From: Leifsonia psychrotolerans
Lineage (GTDB): Bacteria; Actinomycetota; Actinomycetes; Actinomycetales; Microbacteriaceae
Direction: 5' to 3'
Assembly: GCF_013410665.1 (NCBI RefSeq)
Contig: NZ_JACCFM010000001.1
Span: forward strand, 3,756,246-3,820,245
Length of the DNA stretch: 64,000 nt
In this document: positions 52,964 to 61,548 of the stretch, piece after piece
Layout: every line of letters begins with the position of its first letter
How positions within the stretch are numbered: position 1 is the stretch's first letter
Position numbers and translations under genes: made by a program
The notes under the pieces: model-generated
What the model was told of the DNA's origin: nothing
The model's input: the letters and a program-made list of their open reading frames with translations, nothing else
The model's database searches: none

Positions 52964-52967
52964 CCAC

Positions 52968-53924
52968 TCACTGAAGGCGACGCTCGTAGCGCACGTCGAT
53001 GGTGAAATCCGTGAAGCCCAGCGAACGGTAGAGGCGCACAGCACCCTCGTTGTCAGCCTCGACATAGAGCGACGCCGAGGTGCAGCCGCGCTCGGCCATG
53101 CGCACAAGACCGCGCTGCATCAGCAGGCGGCCGAGGCCGTGACCGGCGGCATCCGGGTGGATGCCGATGACGTAGATCTCGCCTGTGCCCTGGCCCGGTT
53201 CGATCTTCAGCCAGTTGTAGCCGATCATGCGCCCGGCGGGGTCGCGCGCGACAAGAAAATCTCCGGCGTCGAACCACGGCTCGGCCAGGCGTGCGGCGAG
53301 ATCGTTCAGGGTCAGCGCGCCCTGCTCGGGATGCGAGGCGAAGACGAGGGCGTTGAGGGCCAGCCACTCCGCCTCATCCTGTCCGGCCACGAACGGGGTG
53401 ACGGTCGTGGTGCCGAGGGCGCCGGGACTCGCCGGAGAAGGTGCCGGCGCGAGCGTGTCGAGCCGCAGCTGCAGCAGCGTGCGCACCGCAACGAACCGGT
53501 GCCGTTCGGCGAGCACACGCGCAGCCGGGTGGTCGCCGTGCGCCCACACGCTCACCCGCTCCGCAAGGTGCGGCAGCAGCAGCCCCACGGCGGCATCACC
53601 GTGTCCAAAACCACGGTGCTCCGGCGCGATGACCAGGTCGAATTCTCCGTCACCGATGACGGCGGCGCCGATCGCAGTCCCGGCCGTGTCGACCCCGCGC
53701 TCGCCATCCTCGAGCTCGCCATCGCCTTCGCGCAGGCCTTCGTCGTCGCGCAGGTTGAGCAGAACCGGGGCGCGCCGCCCAGCCACCAGATCGAGCAGTG
53801 TTTGCTCGTTGAACGGTCGATAGCCGTCCACCTGAGTTGCCGCGTCGGCGATGCGACTGAGTTCGGCCAGGCCGGACGCATCCGTTGAATCAAGAAAGTT
53901 GAGCGAGAGAGACATGTGAGCCAT
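52968..53924 (-). CDS. mshD: Mycothiol synthase MshD
   Basis: 318 aa tandem GNAT acetyltransferase. The N-terminal half is the degenerate GNAT domain ([23 protein letters not shown]); the C-terminal half carries the acetyl-CoA loop [22 protein letters not shown] and ends with [25 protein letters not shown]. It acetylates Cys-GlcN-Ins to mycothiol, a thiol confined to Actinobacteria. It overlaps the 3' end of glnR by 35 nt. Confidence 0.93.
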   Translation of the reverse strand: MAHMSLSLNFLDSTDASGLAELSRIADAATQVDGYRPFNEQTLLDLVAGRRAPVLLNLRDDEGLREGDGELEDGERGVDTAGTAIGAAVIGDGEFDLVIAPEHRGFGHGDAAVGLLLPHLAERVSVWAHGDHPAARVLAERHRFVAVRTLLQLRLDTLAPAPSPASPGALGTTTVTPFVAGQDEAEWLALNALVFASHPEQGALTLNDLAARLAEPWFDAGDFLVARDPAGRMIGYNWLKIEPGQGTGEIYVIGIHPDAAGHGLGRLLMQRGLVRMAERGCTSASLYVEADNEGAVRLYRSLGFTDFTIDVRYERRLQ

Positions 53925-54585
53925 TGTCGTCGTCGTGCACGGTGAAGCGGTAGCCCACGTTGCGCACCGTGCCGATCAACGACTCATGATCGCCGAGTTT
54001 CGCGCGCAGGCGTCGAACGTGCACGTCGACCGTGCGGGTGCCGCCGAAATAGTCGTAGCCCCAGACTTCGCTCAGCAACTGCTCGCGGGTGAAGACGCGG
54101 CTCGGGTGGGCGGCGAGAAAGCGCAGCAGCTCGAATTCCTTATAGGTGAGGTCGAGCACGGCGCCGTGCACCTTCGCCGAATAGCTGGCCTCGTCGATCA
54201 CCAGACCTGCGGCCCGAATCGTCGTCGTCGGCGACTCTCGGCCGCGTCGGCCGGCCGCCAGACGGATGCGGGCATCGATCTCGGCCGGGCCCGCCGTGTC
54301 GAGGATCACATCGTCGGCGCCCCAATCGGGGCTGATCGCGGTCAAGCCGCCTTCGGTGACCACCAGGATGAGAGGAGCTGCGACACCGGCCGTTCCGATG
54401 ACCTGACAGAGGGCCTTCGCTGCCACCAGGTTGGAGCGCGCATCGACGAGAATCAGGTCGAATTCGGGCGCGGAGAGAACCTGCGCTGCCGATGCAGAAG
54501 CAGAGCGAGTGCTATGCGAGAGCAGAGCCAGGGCGGGAAGAACCTCGTTGTTGACCGCCGAGGTGAGCATCAACAACTGTGCCAA
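53890..54585 (-). CDS. glnR: OmpR-family nitrogen regulator GlnR
   Basis: 231 aa. The N-terminal atypical receiver matches Streptomyces Gln[32 protein letters not shown] (Asp48) and [14 protein letters not shown] then [20 protein letters not shown]. The C-terminal winged helix reads [52 protein letters not shown] and [13 protein letters not shown]. No partner kinase is adjacent, as known for GlnR. I chose TTG 54585 because GGAGG (54592-54596) sits 6 nt upstream; a longer frame with ATG at 54612 lacks such a site. Confidence 0.92.
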   Translation of the reverse strand: MAQLLMLTSAVNNEVLPALALLSHSTRSASASAAQVLSAPEFDLILVDARSNLVAAKALCQVIGTAGVAAPLILVVTEGGLTAISPDWGADDVILDTAGPAEIDARIRLAAGRRGRESPTTTIRAAGLVIDEASYSAKVHGAVLDLTYKEFELLRFLAAHPSRVFTREQLLSEVWGYDYFGGTRTVDVHVRRLRAKLGDHESLIGTVRNVGYRFTVHDDDNGSHVSLAQLS

Positions 54586-54656
54586 CCGCACCCTCCAAGG
54601 ATCGGTGCCCATACTACAGTGCACGCGAATCTTGCCGCACTGGCACAATAGGGAGC

Positions 54657-54920
54657 GTGAACAGGCAGTGGATTTCCGTCGCAGTGGTGTGGTTGCTGGG
54701 CGCACTCTGCGCGCTTGTGGTCGGGTTGCTCTCCAGTCCGGGCAACTATCTGGCCTGGATCGGGCTCTCGCTGGCCGGATGCACCATCGCGACGCTCTGC
54801 ATCCAACTCGCCACGGGGCAGAAGAAGGGCTATGTGAGCCGGGTGACCGCGAGCATCGTCGGAGCTACCCTGGTGCTGGCCGCAGCCACGGGCGTCTTCG
54901 CCCTGATGGGGCTCTCCTGA
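54657..54920 (+). CDS. Small membrane protein, unknown function
   Basis: 87 aa with three hydrophobic segments ([64 protein letters not shown]). The start is GTG 54657. GGGAG lies only 1 nt before it, too close to act as a Shine-Dalgarno, and a -10-like CACAAT (54644-54649) sits 8 nt upstream, so the message may be leaderless. It diverges from glnR and is followed by the 38-aa ORF and nitrobindin gene. No family recognised. Confidence 0.7.
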   Translation: MNRQWISVAVVWLLGALCALVVGLLSSPGNYLAWIGLSLAGCTIATLCIQLATGQKKGYVSRVTASIVGATLVLAAATGVFALMGLS

Positions 54921-54937
54921 ACCGGTAGAGTTGAGAC

Positions 54938-55054
54938 ATGTTGTCGCCGCTTGCACTTGAAATCTTCTTCCTGGGCCTCCTCGGACTGGCCAGCCTGTCG
55001 ATCGCTTGGGTTTCCGTGATCGTCGTTCTTCGCTTGTACCGGGGGCAGCGGTAG
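54938..55054 (+). CDS. 38-aa single-pass membrane microprotein
   Basis: ATG at 54938 to TAG at 55054. The peptide begins MLSPLALEIFFLGLLGL, continues with one hydrophobic helix and ends VVLRLYRGQR. The hydrophobic helix plus basic C-terminal RLYRGQR looks designed for an N-out, C-in topology. It lies 17 bp after the previous gene and 3 bp before nitrobindin, so it is likely part of that operon. Similar tiny ORFs near ygfZ occur in other actinobacteria as far as I recall; function unknown. Confidence 0.65.
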   Translation: MLSPLALEIFFLGLLGLASLSIAWVSVIVVLRLYRGQR

Positions 55055-55057
55055 TCG

Positions 55058-55669
55058 ATGATCGAACTGCCGGCCGGCCTTCCGCCCGAACTTGTTCCGC
55101 TCTCGTGGCTGCTCGGAGTCTGGGAAGGGTCCGGCGTGCTCGACTACGCGATCGGTGACGAGACGATCACCCGCGAGTTCGGGCATCGGCTGAGCTTCAG
55201 CCACGACGGTTTGCCGTATTTGAACTACAGCTCGTACACCTGGCTCGAGCCCGAAGAGGGTTCCGACGAGGAGAAGACCCCTCTCGCGACCGAGTCTGGG
55301 TATTGGCGGCTGCACCGCCCACAGGGCGACGGCGATGCGGGCCCGGGTCTCGTGCCCGCGATCTCCGGCACACCCTATTCGGATGCCGAATCCGTCGAAA
55401 ACCTGCGGAACGCCAACGGCGCTTTCGACGTGGAGGTCACCCTGGTCCACCCGGGTGGCGTCGCCGAGCTCTACCTGGGACAGGTCGCCGGTCCTCGAAT
55501 CGACCTGGCCACCGACGCCGTCGTGCGCAGTGCAACGGCCAAGCCGTATGCGGCCGCGACCCGCCTGTACGGTCTCGTCGACAATCACCTGCTGTGGGCG
55601 TGGGACATCGCCGCCCTGGGCTTAGACCTGCGCACCCATGCGTCGGGTCGGCTCGCCCGAGTGGAATAG
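55058..55669 (+). CDS. Nitrobindin / FABP-like haem-binding protein (DUF1794)
   Basis: 203 aa beta-barrel. The family motif GVWEGSG lies near residue 22, after LPPELVPLSWLL; later pieces are LSFSHDGLPYLNYSSYTW, SGYWRLHRP and an acidic EVTLVHPGGVAELYLGQV. Actinobacterial nitrobindins bind ferric haem and may handle NO or peroxynitrite. It precedes ygfZ by 8 bp. The C-terminal LWAWDIAALG fits with the haem-ligand helix region of this family, but the axial His is not clear to me. Confidence 0.87.
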   Translation: MIELPAGLPPELVPLSWLLGVWEGSGVLDYAIGDETITREFGHRLSFSHDGLPYLNYSSYTWLEPEEGSDEEKTPLATESGYWRLHRPQGDGDAGPGLVPAISGTPYSDAESVENLRNANGAFDVEVTLVHPGGVAELYLGQVAGPRIDLATDAVVRSATAKPYAAATRLYGLVDNHLLWAWDIAALGLDLRTHASGRLARVE

Positions 55670-55677
55670 GCAGAACC

Positions 55678-56868
55678 ATGACCGAACCAGCATCCGCCGC
55701 AGCATCCGCCGCCGCATCCGTCTCAGCGCTTCTCAGCCATGACGGAGCGGTGAACGGCACGGGGATCGACGCGGGTGTCGCCGCACACTATGGCGCGCCG
55801 ATGATCGAGCAGCGTCGGCTGCACGCCGGCGAGGCGATCGTCGACCTGTCGCACCGCGGTGTGCTGGCGATCAGCGGGCCCGACCGCCTGAGCTGGCTCA
55901 ACTCGATCTCGAGTCAGTCGCTCACGGGGCTGCAGCCGGGGCAGAGCACCGAAACCCTCCTGCTCGATCAGACCGGGCGCATCGAGTATGCGATGCAGGT
56001 GCTCGACGACGGGGTCGACCTCTGGCTGCTGGTCGAGGCAGCCGAACTGCCCGGCCTCGAAGCCTGGCTCAACAAGATGCGCTTCATGCTGCGGGTCGAC
56101 GTGCGTGACTGCAGTGCCGACTACGCGACAATCGGCTCGATGGGTGCCCCGGCTGACCTGCCGGCACTCCAGCCGGCCGAGCCGAACGGCGTGCCGTTGG
56201 TCTGGCACGATCCGTGGAATCACGTCGCCACTGGCGGCTTCCAATATGCGCCAGCAGCCGAGCATCCGGGCGAATCGTGGACCTGGCGAGAGACCCTCGT
56301 GCCGCGCAGCGCACTTTCGGCGATCCGTGACGCGGCGCAGGCCGGCACGGTTCACCTCGCCGGGCTTCTCGCGTTCGAGGCGCTGCGCATTGCGGCCTGG
56401 AGGCCGCGACTGGCCACCGAGGGCGACGAGAAGACGATCCCGCACGAGCTGGATTGGCTGCGCAGCGCGGTGCACCTCGACAAGGGCTGCTACCGCGGGC
56501 AAGAGACCGTGGCGAAGGTGCACAACCTGGGGCATCCGCCGCGGCGACTCGTGCTGCTCCATCTCGACGGCTCGGACTCGGTGCTTCCCGTGCACGGCGA
56601 TGTGGTCTCGGCCGACCGTGTGCTGCCCGGTGCTGAGCCGGAGCGCCGCCCGATCGGCACCATCACGTCCTGTGCCATGCACTATGAGCTCGGGCCGATC
56701 GCGCTCGCCGTGGTCAAGCGTTCGGTGCCGACCACCGTCACCGTGTATGTGGAGTCGCAGGGGCTGTCGATCTCGGCCGCGCAAGAGGCGATTGTGCCGC
56801 AGACGGCGGGCGCCGTGCTCGACATTCCGCGCATGCCGCGCCTGGGCATCCGGGCTCCCCACCGTTAA
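55678..56868 (+). CDS. ygfZ: YgfZ/GcvT-domain folate-binding protein
   Basis: 396 aa. A GcvT-like fold with RGVLAISGPDRLSWLNSISSQSL near residue 60 and the invariant KGCYRGQE motif near 275 (Cys in KGCYxGQE), the YgfZ signature. YgfZ supports Fe-S cluster assembly or repair in a folate-dependent way. ATG 55678 is the start that leaves the nitrobindin gene intact; the first 20 residues are Ala/Ser-rich. It is followed by the tandem array. Confidence 0.92.
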   Translation: MTEPASAAASAAASVSALLSHDGAVNGTGIDAGVAAHYGAPMIEQRRLHAGEAIVDLSHRGVLAISGPDRLSWLNSISSQSLTGLQPGQSTETLLLDQTGRIEYAMQVLDDGVDLWLLVEAAELPGLEAWLNKMRFMLRVDVRDCSADYATIGSMGAPADLPALQPAEPNGVPLVWHDPWNHVATGGFQYAPAAEHPGESWTWRETLVPRSALSAIRDAAQAGTVHLAGLLAFEALRIAAWRPRLATEGDEKTIPHELDWLRSAVHLDKGCYRGQETVAKVHNLGHPPRRLVLLHLDGSDSVLPVHGDVVSADRVLPGAEPERRPIGTITSCAMHYELGPIALAVVKRSVPTTVTVYVESQGLSISAAQEAIVPQTAGAVLDIPRMPRLGIRAPHR

Positions 56869-56893
56869 CCCACCTGGTGTTCATCGGCCTGTG

Positions 56894-57670
56894 TCCGTTG
56901 ATCGAGCGTGTCGAGATCACGTGAGCCAAGGTCGACCTCGCAACGCCAGGGTCTCGACAAGCTCGACCAACGACAGTTTGTGTCCGTTGATCGAGCGTGT
57001 GTCCGTTGATCGAGCGTGGGCCCGTTGATCGAGCGTGGGCCCGTTGATCGAGCGTGTCGAGATCACGTGAGCCAAGGTCGACACCGCATCACCGAGGTCT
57101 CGACAAGCTCGACCAACGACAGTTTGTGTCCGTTTATCGAGCGTGGGCCCGTTGATCGAGCGTGTCGAGATCACGTGAGCCAAAGTCGACATCGCAACGC
57201 CAGGGTCTCGACAAGCTCGACCAACGACAGTTTGTGTCCGTTTATCGAGCGTGGGCCCGTTGATCGAGCGTGTCGAGATCACGTGAGCCAAAGTCGACAC
57301 CGCAACGCCAGGGTCTCGACAAGCTCGACCAACGACAGTTTGTGTCCGTTGATCGAGCGTGTCGAGATCACGTGAGCCAAGGTCGACACCGCAACGCCAG
57401 GGTCTCGACAAGCTCGACCAACGACAGTTTGTGCCCGTTGATCGAGCGTGGGCCCGTTGATCGAGCGTGTCGAGATCACGTGAGCCAAAGTCGACACCGC
57501 AACGCCAGGGTCTCGACAAGCTCGACCAACGACAGTTTGTGTCCGTTGATCGAGCGTGTGTCCGTTGATCGAGCGTGGCCCCGTTGATCGAGCGTGTCGA
57601 GATCACGTGAGCCAAGGTCGACCAGCGACAGTTTGTTGATCGAGCCTGTCGAGATCGAGCCTGTCGAGAT
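56894..57670. repeat. Nested tandem array, 89-bp units with 0-3 inserted 19-bp modules
   Basis: The 15-mer GATCACGTGAGCCAA starts at 56915, 57061, 57169, 57277, 57366, 57474 and 57601. The spacings are 146, 108, 108, 89, 108 and 127 bp, all equal to 89 + 19n with n = 3, 1, 1, 0, 1, 2. The extra 19-bp module is GGGCCCGTTGATCGAGCGT. Each unit also holds GGTCTCGACAAGCTCGACC, nearly the inverse of GTTGATCGAGCGTGTCGAGA, so each unit can fold. Two 15-bp copies of GATCGAGCCTGTCGA end the array. No convincing gene occupies the 830 bp between ygfZ and the methyltransferase. Confidence 0.92.
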
Positions 57671-57699
57671 CGTGCCAGCCGCGCAGCCATCGATGCTGC

Positions 57700-58533
57700 T
57701 TAACGACGCTGGCTCCAGGCGAACCCGAGCGGCTCCACCGACTCCCACGGCAGCGTCAGCTCGCCGAGCTTCCAGCGGTGCGGGCCGTTCTGCACCGGCC
57801 AGCCCTGCGCCTTGAGCGCCGTCACCGTCGCCAGCCAGCGCTGCTTCGGGCCGTACGCGGCCAGGGGCGCCTGATGCTGCCAATTGCGGTCAAGGTCGAC
57901 CAGGAGCTGGTGGATGCGTTCACCGGGCACATTGCGGTGAATCAGAATCTTCGGCAGTCGCTCGGCCACGATTGACGGACGGTCCAGCTCGGCCAGCCGG
58001 AGCGACAAGCTGAACCGCACGGGGCCGTGAGGGCCGACATCCACCCACGCGGCGATACGCCCGATCTCGTCGCAGGTGCCGTCGATCAGTACGCCGTGCG
58101 GTTGCAGCCGGGGCACGACCATGCGCCAGGCCGGTACGACCTCCGATTCGTCGTACTGCCGCAGCACATTGAGCGCACGGATGACGGCGGGCTTGCGTCC
58201 CTTCGGCAGCGGCACCTCGAATCCACCGACCGCGAACGACACGCGTGCGTCGGCCGCGAAACCTGTTTGGCCGCCCCGCACCTCGCTGAGTTGCTCGTTC
58301 GCGCCCGCCACCCGGGCCGGGTCGATTTCGAGTCCGAGCACCTCGACATCCGCCCGCTTGTGGGCCAAGCGGTGATGCAATTCGAGGCTGGTCACGGCGC
58401 TGGCACCATAGCCCAGGTCGACGACGAGCGGGTCGGAGGTGTGGCGCAGCACCTTCAAGTGCCCGATCCAGCGGTCGATCCGCCGCAGTCGGTTCGTGTT
58501 GGTGGTTCCACGTGTGATTGTTCCGACCGGCAT
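57700..58533 (-). CDS. Class I SAM-dependent methyltransferase-like protein
   Basis: 277 aa. VVDLGYGASAVTSLELHHRL near residue 41 is the SAM-binding motif I, and LEIDPARV follows as motif II. Middle pieces GVLIDGTCDEIGRIAAW and the C-terminal HRWKLGELTLPWESVEPLGF look conserved. The substrate is unknown. ATG at 58533 is chosen; a longer open frame runs upstream through gpmA antisense and is not credible. It diverges from gpmA by 33 bp. Confidence 0.82.
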   Translation of the reverse strand: MPVGTITRGTTNTNRLRRIDRWIGHLKVLRHTSDPLVVDLGYGASAVTSLELHHRLAHKRADVEVLGLEIDPARVAGANEQLSEVRGGQTGFAADARVSFAVGGFEVPLPKGRKPAVIRALNVLRQYDESEVVPAWRMVVPRLQPHGVLIDGTCDEIGRIAAWVDVGPHGPVRFSLSLRLAELDRPSIVAERLPKILIHRNVPGERIHQLLVDLDRNWQHQAPLAAYGPKQRWLATVTALKAQGWPVQNGPHRWKLGELTLPWESVEPLGFAWSQRR

Positions 58534-58566
58534 CCTTCTATTCTCCACTCTCGGTAGAGTTGAAGC

Positions 58567-59316
58567 ATGTCTGCGCCATACACACTCGTCCTTCTCCGTC
58601 ACGGCAACAGCCTGTGGAACCAGCAGAACCTGTTCACCGGTTGGGTGGACGTTCGACTGAGCGAACAGGGCATCGTCGAAGCCCGCCGGGCTGGCGAGCT
58701 GCTCGCCGAGGCCGGCATTCTGCCCGACATCGTGCACACCTCGGTGCTGACCCGCGCCATCCAAACCGCCGATCTTGCGCTCGAGCAGGCTGACCGCTCG
58801 TGGATCGACGTCAAGCGCTCCTGGCGTCTCAACGAGCGTCACTACGGCGCCCTGCAGGGCCTCGACAAGGCCGAGACGCTCGCGAAGTACGGCCCCGAGC
58901 AGTTCCAGCTCTGGCGTCGGAGCTTCGATGTGCCGCCGCCCGTGCTCGAGGCCGATGCCAAGTGGTCGCAGGTGGGCGACGCACGCTACGCCGACCTCGG
59001 CGACGCGGTGCCCCGCACCGAATGCCTGAAAGACGTCATCGAGCGGATGCTGCCCTACTGGGAGAACGACATCTCCGGCGACCTGCGCTCGGGCAAGACC
59101 GTGCTCGTCACGGCCCATGGCAACTCGCTGCGTGCGCTCATCAAGCACCTCGATGGAATCAGCGACGCCGACATCGCCGAGCTGAACGTCCCCACGGGCA
59201 TCCCCCTTGTTTACAAGCTGGGCGAAGATCTCATGCCGCTCGGTCCGGGCGAGTACCTCGACCCGGAGGCCGCTGCCGCTGGCGCCGCGGCGGTCGCCGC
59301 TCAGGGCAAGAAGTAA
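58567..59316 (+). CDS. gpmA: 2,3-bisphosphoglycerate-dependent phosphoglycerate mutase GpmA
   Basis: 249 aa. Catalytic [27 protein letters not shown] (RHG with His12), [13 protein letters not shown] near 88-100, and [15 protein letters not shown] with His184. It interconverts 3- and 2-phosphoglycerate. The ATG at 58567 lies shortly after TTGAAGC. A terminator-like hairpin follows at 59341. Confidence 0.95.
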   Translation: MSAPYTLVLLRHGNSLWNQQNLFTGWVDVRLSEQGIVEARRAGELLAEAGILPDIVHTSVLTRAIQTADLALEQADRSWIDVKRSWRLNERHYGALQGLDKAETLAKYGPEQFQLWRRSFDVPPPVLEADAKWSQVGDARYADLGDAVPRTECLKDVIERMLPYWENDISGDLRSGKTVLVTAHGNSLRALIKHLDGISDADIAELNVPTGIPLVYKLGEDLMPLGPGEYLDPEAAAAGAAAVAAQGKK

Positions 59317-59340
59317 CCTTCTTTCCCACCACACACCGAG

Positions 59341-59372
59341 AACGGCCCGCTGACGAAACTCAGAGGGCCGTT
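59341..59372 (+). terminator. Terminator-like hairpin after gpmA
   Basis: AACGGCCC (59341-59348) and GGGCCGTT (59365-59372) pair perfectly and are followed by TCTGTCTGTC, a weak T-rich tail. It lies 25 bp after the gpmA stop. Confidence 0.65.
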
Positions 59373-59409
59373 TCTGTCTGTCTCGTGCGCCGAACGACGT
59401 GAGATCTTT

Positions 59410-59496
59410 TGTCCCCGGATTCGGAGATTCCGTGATTGTCCGGCGTGTCGTCGCGCGACACGCCGGCATCCGCTCGGATCTCCGAATCCGGGGACA
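59410..59496. repeat. Nested cruciform-like inverted repeat between gpmA and phoU
   Basis: The outer 19-bp arms TGTCCCCGGATTCGGAGAT (59410-59428) and their exact inverse (59478-59496) enclose a second perfect 11-bp hairpin CCGGCGTGTCG / CGACACGCCGG (59440-59450, 59456-59466). It lies between convergent gpmA and phoU. Confidence 0.88.
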
Positions 59497-59541
59497 GCGG
59501 CACACACGTTGAAACGTGGCGGATACGACGGATGCGAGGGG

Positions 59542-60198
59542 CTACGCGCCGAGGTCCGGCTGCCAGTCACCCGTGCCGAGGTACTGCACCTTCTTGGCGA
59601 TCGATACCGCGTGGTCGGCAAAGCGCTCGTGGTAGCGACTGGCCAGCGTGGCATCCACCGTGTCGGACGCCTGGCCCTTCCAGGTCTCGCCGAGAACGGC
59701 GTCGAAGACGCTCAGGTGCAGGGCGTCGACCTTGTCGTCCTCGTTGCGAATGGTTTCGGCCAGTTTCATGTCTTCGGTGGTGAGCAGCTCGGTGAGCATG
59801 CGCGCGATTTCAACGTCGAGCGCACCCATCTGCGCGAAGGTCGGACGCAGGCTCTTCGGGATCACCTTGTCGGGGAACCGGTAACGGGCCAGCTGCGCGA
59901 TGTGCGTCGACATGTCGCCCATTCGCTCGAGCGACGCACTGATGCGCAGCGCGCTCACGACGATCCGCAGGTCCCGGGCCACGGGCTGCTGCCGGGCGAG
60001 AATCGTGATGGCGAGTTCGTCGAGTTCGACCGTCAGCTCATCAATCTGGTTGTCGTCGGCGATGACATCTTCGGCCAGGCCGACATCTGACTCGTTGAAC
60101 GCACGGGTCGCCTTATCGATCGAGACGGCGACGAGTCGGGAAATCTCGACAAGTCGCTCCTGAACCTCGGCAAGTTCCTGCTGGAACACTTCACGCAT
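59542..60198 (-). CDS. phoU: Phosphate signalling regulator PhoU
   Basis: 218 aa, two tandem three-helix PhoU domains. Conserved pieces are MREVFQQELAEVQERLVEISRLV at the start, RDLRIVVSALRISASLERMGD near residue 75-95 and YHERFADHAVSIAKKVQYLGTG near the end. It relays the state of the Pst transporter to the SenX3 kinase. It diverges from senX3-regX3 and lies about 10 kb from the pst genes. Confidence 0.95.
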   Translation of the reverse strand: MREVFQQELAEVQERLVEISRLVAVSIDKATRAFNESDVGLAEDVIADDNQIDELTVELDELAITILARQQPVARDLRIVVSALRISASLERMGDMSTHIAQLARYRFPDKVIPKSLRPTFAQMGALDVEIARMLTELLTTEDMKLAETIRNEDDKVDALHLSVFDAVLGETWKGQASDTVDATLASRYHERFADHAVSIAKKVQYLGTGDWQPDLGA

Positions 60199-60272
60199 CG
60201 GTGTGGTCCTTCCTGGCCGCGCTGGGCAGCCGCTGAGACCCGACTGGTCCCCGAGCCATCATGCGGGTGCCA

Positions 60273-60301
60273 GGTTAACGGCAGGTGCCGCGGGCTTGAA
60301 C
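60273..60301. promoter_or_regulatory. Weak PHO-box-like repeats between phoU and senX3
   Basis: GGTTAAC (60273), GGTGCCG (60284) and CTTGAAC (60295) follow an 11-bp period in the divergent phoU-senX3 region. Each is degenerate relative to GGTGAAC at pstS, so this is tentative. Confidence 0.25.
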
Positions 60302-60372
60302 ACTTTCTAAAGTATCGTGCCCCACGCCGTTTACCGCGTGTGACGTGTGCGCGAGTCAGTAACGTAGACGAT

Positions 60373-61548
60373 ATGGAATCGACGTGGCTGGTGCTCGTGT
60401 CGCTGGCACTCGGTTTGGGTGTCGGTGCGGGGTTCGTCACCCTTCTGTACGCCGCCGAGCGGCATGGTAGGCAGGCCGCCGAGGTCGTCAACCCGGCCGT
60501 GCCCGACGGCATCGACCAGGTCCTCGACGCTCTGGAATCGGCGGGCGTCGTGCTCGACCCCTCGAACAATGTGGTGAAGGCTTCGCCGGGCGCCCACGCG
60601 CTCGGACTGGTCTGGAACCGCCAGCTGGTGCATCCCGAACTGCTCGATCTGGTCGCCGACGTGCGGCGTACCGGTGATGCTCGCGCCGAAGACCTGGTGC
60701 TCTCCCGCGGTCCGTTCGGCGACGCAAGCGCCCATTTTCGGGTGCGCCTGGCCACCCTGGGTACCCGCTATGTGCTGCTCCTGGCCGACGACCACACCGA
60801 GGCATTCCGGCTCGATGAGGTGCGCCGAGACTTCGTGGCGAATGTGAGCCACGAACTGAAAACCCCAATTGCCGCCGTCGGCTTGCTCGCCGAGGCTCTC
60901 GATCAGGCAGCGGATGAGCCAGTGCAGGTGCGCCGTTTCGCCGACCGTCTGATGGGGGAGTCACGTCGGCTCGCCCGGCTTACGCAGGAGATCATCGAAC
61001 TCTCGCGGCTGCAGGCGCAGGAGGCACTCGCCACACCTGAACTGGTCGACGTCGACGCCGTGGTCGCCGATGCCATTGAGCAGAACCACGTTGTGGCCGC
61101 CGCGGCCGGCATCTCCATCGTCGTCGGAAAGAAGACCGGTGCCCTCGTGTACGGCGAGCAACCGTTACTCGTCATGGCCGTGCACAACCTCGTTGCGAAT
61201 GCCGTCAATTACTCCTCCAACGGTTCGAGGGTCGGTGTGGGCGTGCGCCGCCACAAGGGAGCCGTGGAGATTACCGTCACCGACCAGGGCGTCGGCATTC
61301 CTGAGGTCGACCTAGACCGAGTGTTCGAACGATTCTTCCGCGTCGACGACGCACGTGCCCGCAATACCGGAGGCACCGGCCTCGGTCTCGCCATTGTCAA
61401 GCATGTGGTGCAGAACCACGGCGGCGACGTGCGTGTGTGGTCACAGCTCGGCAGCGGGTCGACCTTCACCATCCGTGTACCCGAGGCGCCACTGCCTCTG
61501 ACCCCACCCCCGACCGCTTCGGCGGCGACAGGAGAACCCACCCCGTGA
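60373..61548 (+). CDS. senX3: Sensor histidine kinase SenX3 (PhoR-type)
   Basis: 391 aa. One N-terminal TM (LVLVSLALGLGVGAGFVTLLYA), a PAS-like region, and the kinase core: H-box NVSHELKTPIAAVG with His160, N-box NLVANAVNYSSNG, G1 DQGVGIPEVDL, F-box ERFFRVDDARARNTGGTGLGLAIVKH. ATG at 60373 is the start that gives the normal N-terminus. It phosphorylates RegX3 when phosphate is low, in concert with PhoU and Pst. It overlaps regX3 by 4 nt. Confidence 0.95.
   Translation: MESTWLVLVSLALGLGVGAGFVTLLYAAERHGRQAAEVVNPAVPDGIDQVLDALESAGVVLDPSNNVVKASPGAHALGLVWNRQLVHPELLDLVADVRRTGDARAEDLVLSRGPFGDASAHFRVRLATLGTRYVLLLADDHTEAFRLDEVRRDFVANVSHELKTPIAAVGLLAEALDQAADEPVQVRRFADRLMGESRRLARLTQEIIELSRLQAQEALATPELVDVDAVVADAIEQNHVVAAAAGISIVVGKKTGALVYGEQPLLVMAVHNLVANAVNYSSNGSRVGVGVRRHKGAVEITVTDQGVGIPEVDLDRVFERFFRVDDARARNTGGTGLGLAIVKHVVQNHGGDVRVWSQLGSGSTFTIRVPEAPLPLTPPPTASAATGEPTP

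Noticed and set aside
56894..57670. CRISPR array
   Set aside because: Repeats are long, spacers are themselves repeats, unit spacing follows 89 + 19n, and there are no cas genes.
56917..57690. Open frames of about 70-260 codons in the array on both strands (peptides rich in STSSTNDSLCPLIERV-like units)
   Set aside because: They arise because the 89- and 19-bp units rarely contain stops; coding potential on both strands and in several frames points to repeat DNA, not genes.
57700..59505. A 601-codon minus-strand frame extending the methyltransferase upstream
   Set aside because: The extra part is antisense to gpmA, which is a clear gene; the natural ATG is at 58533.
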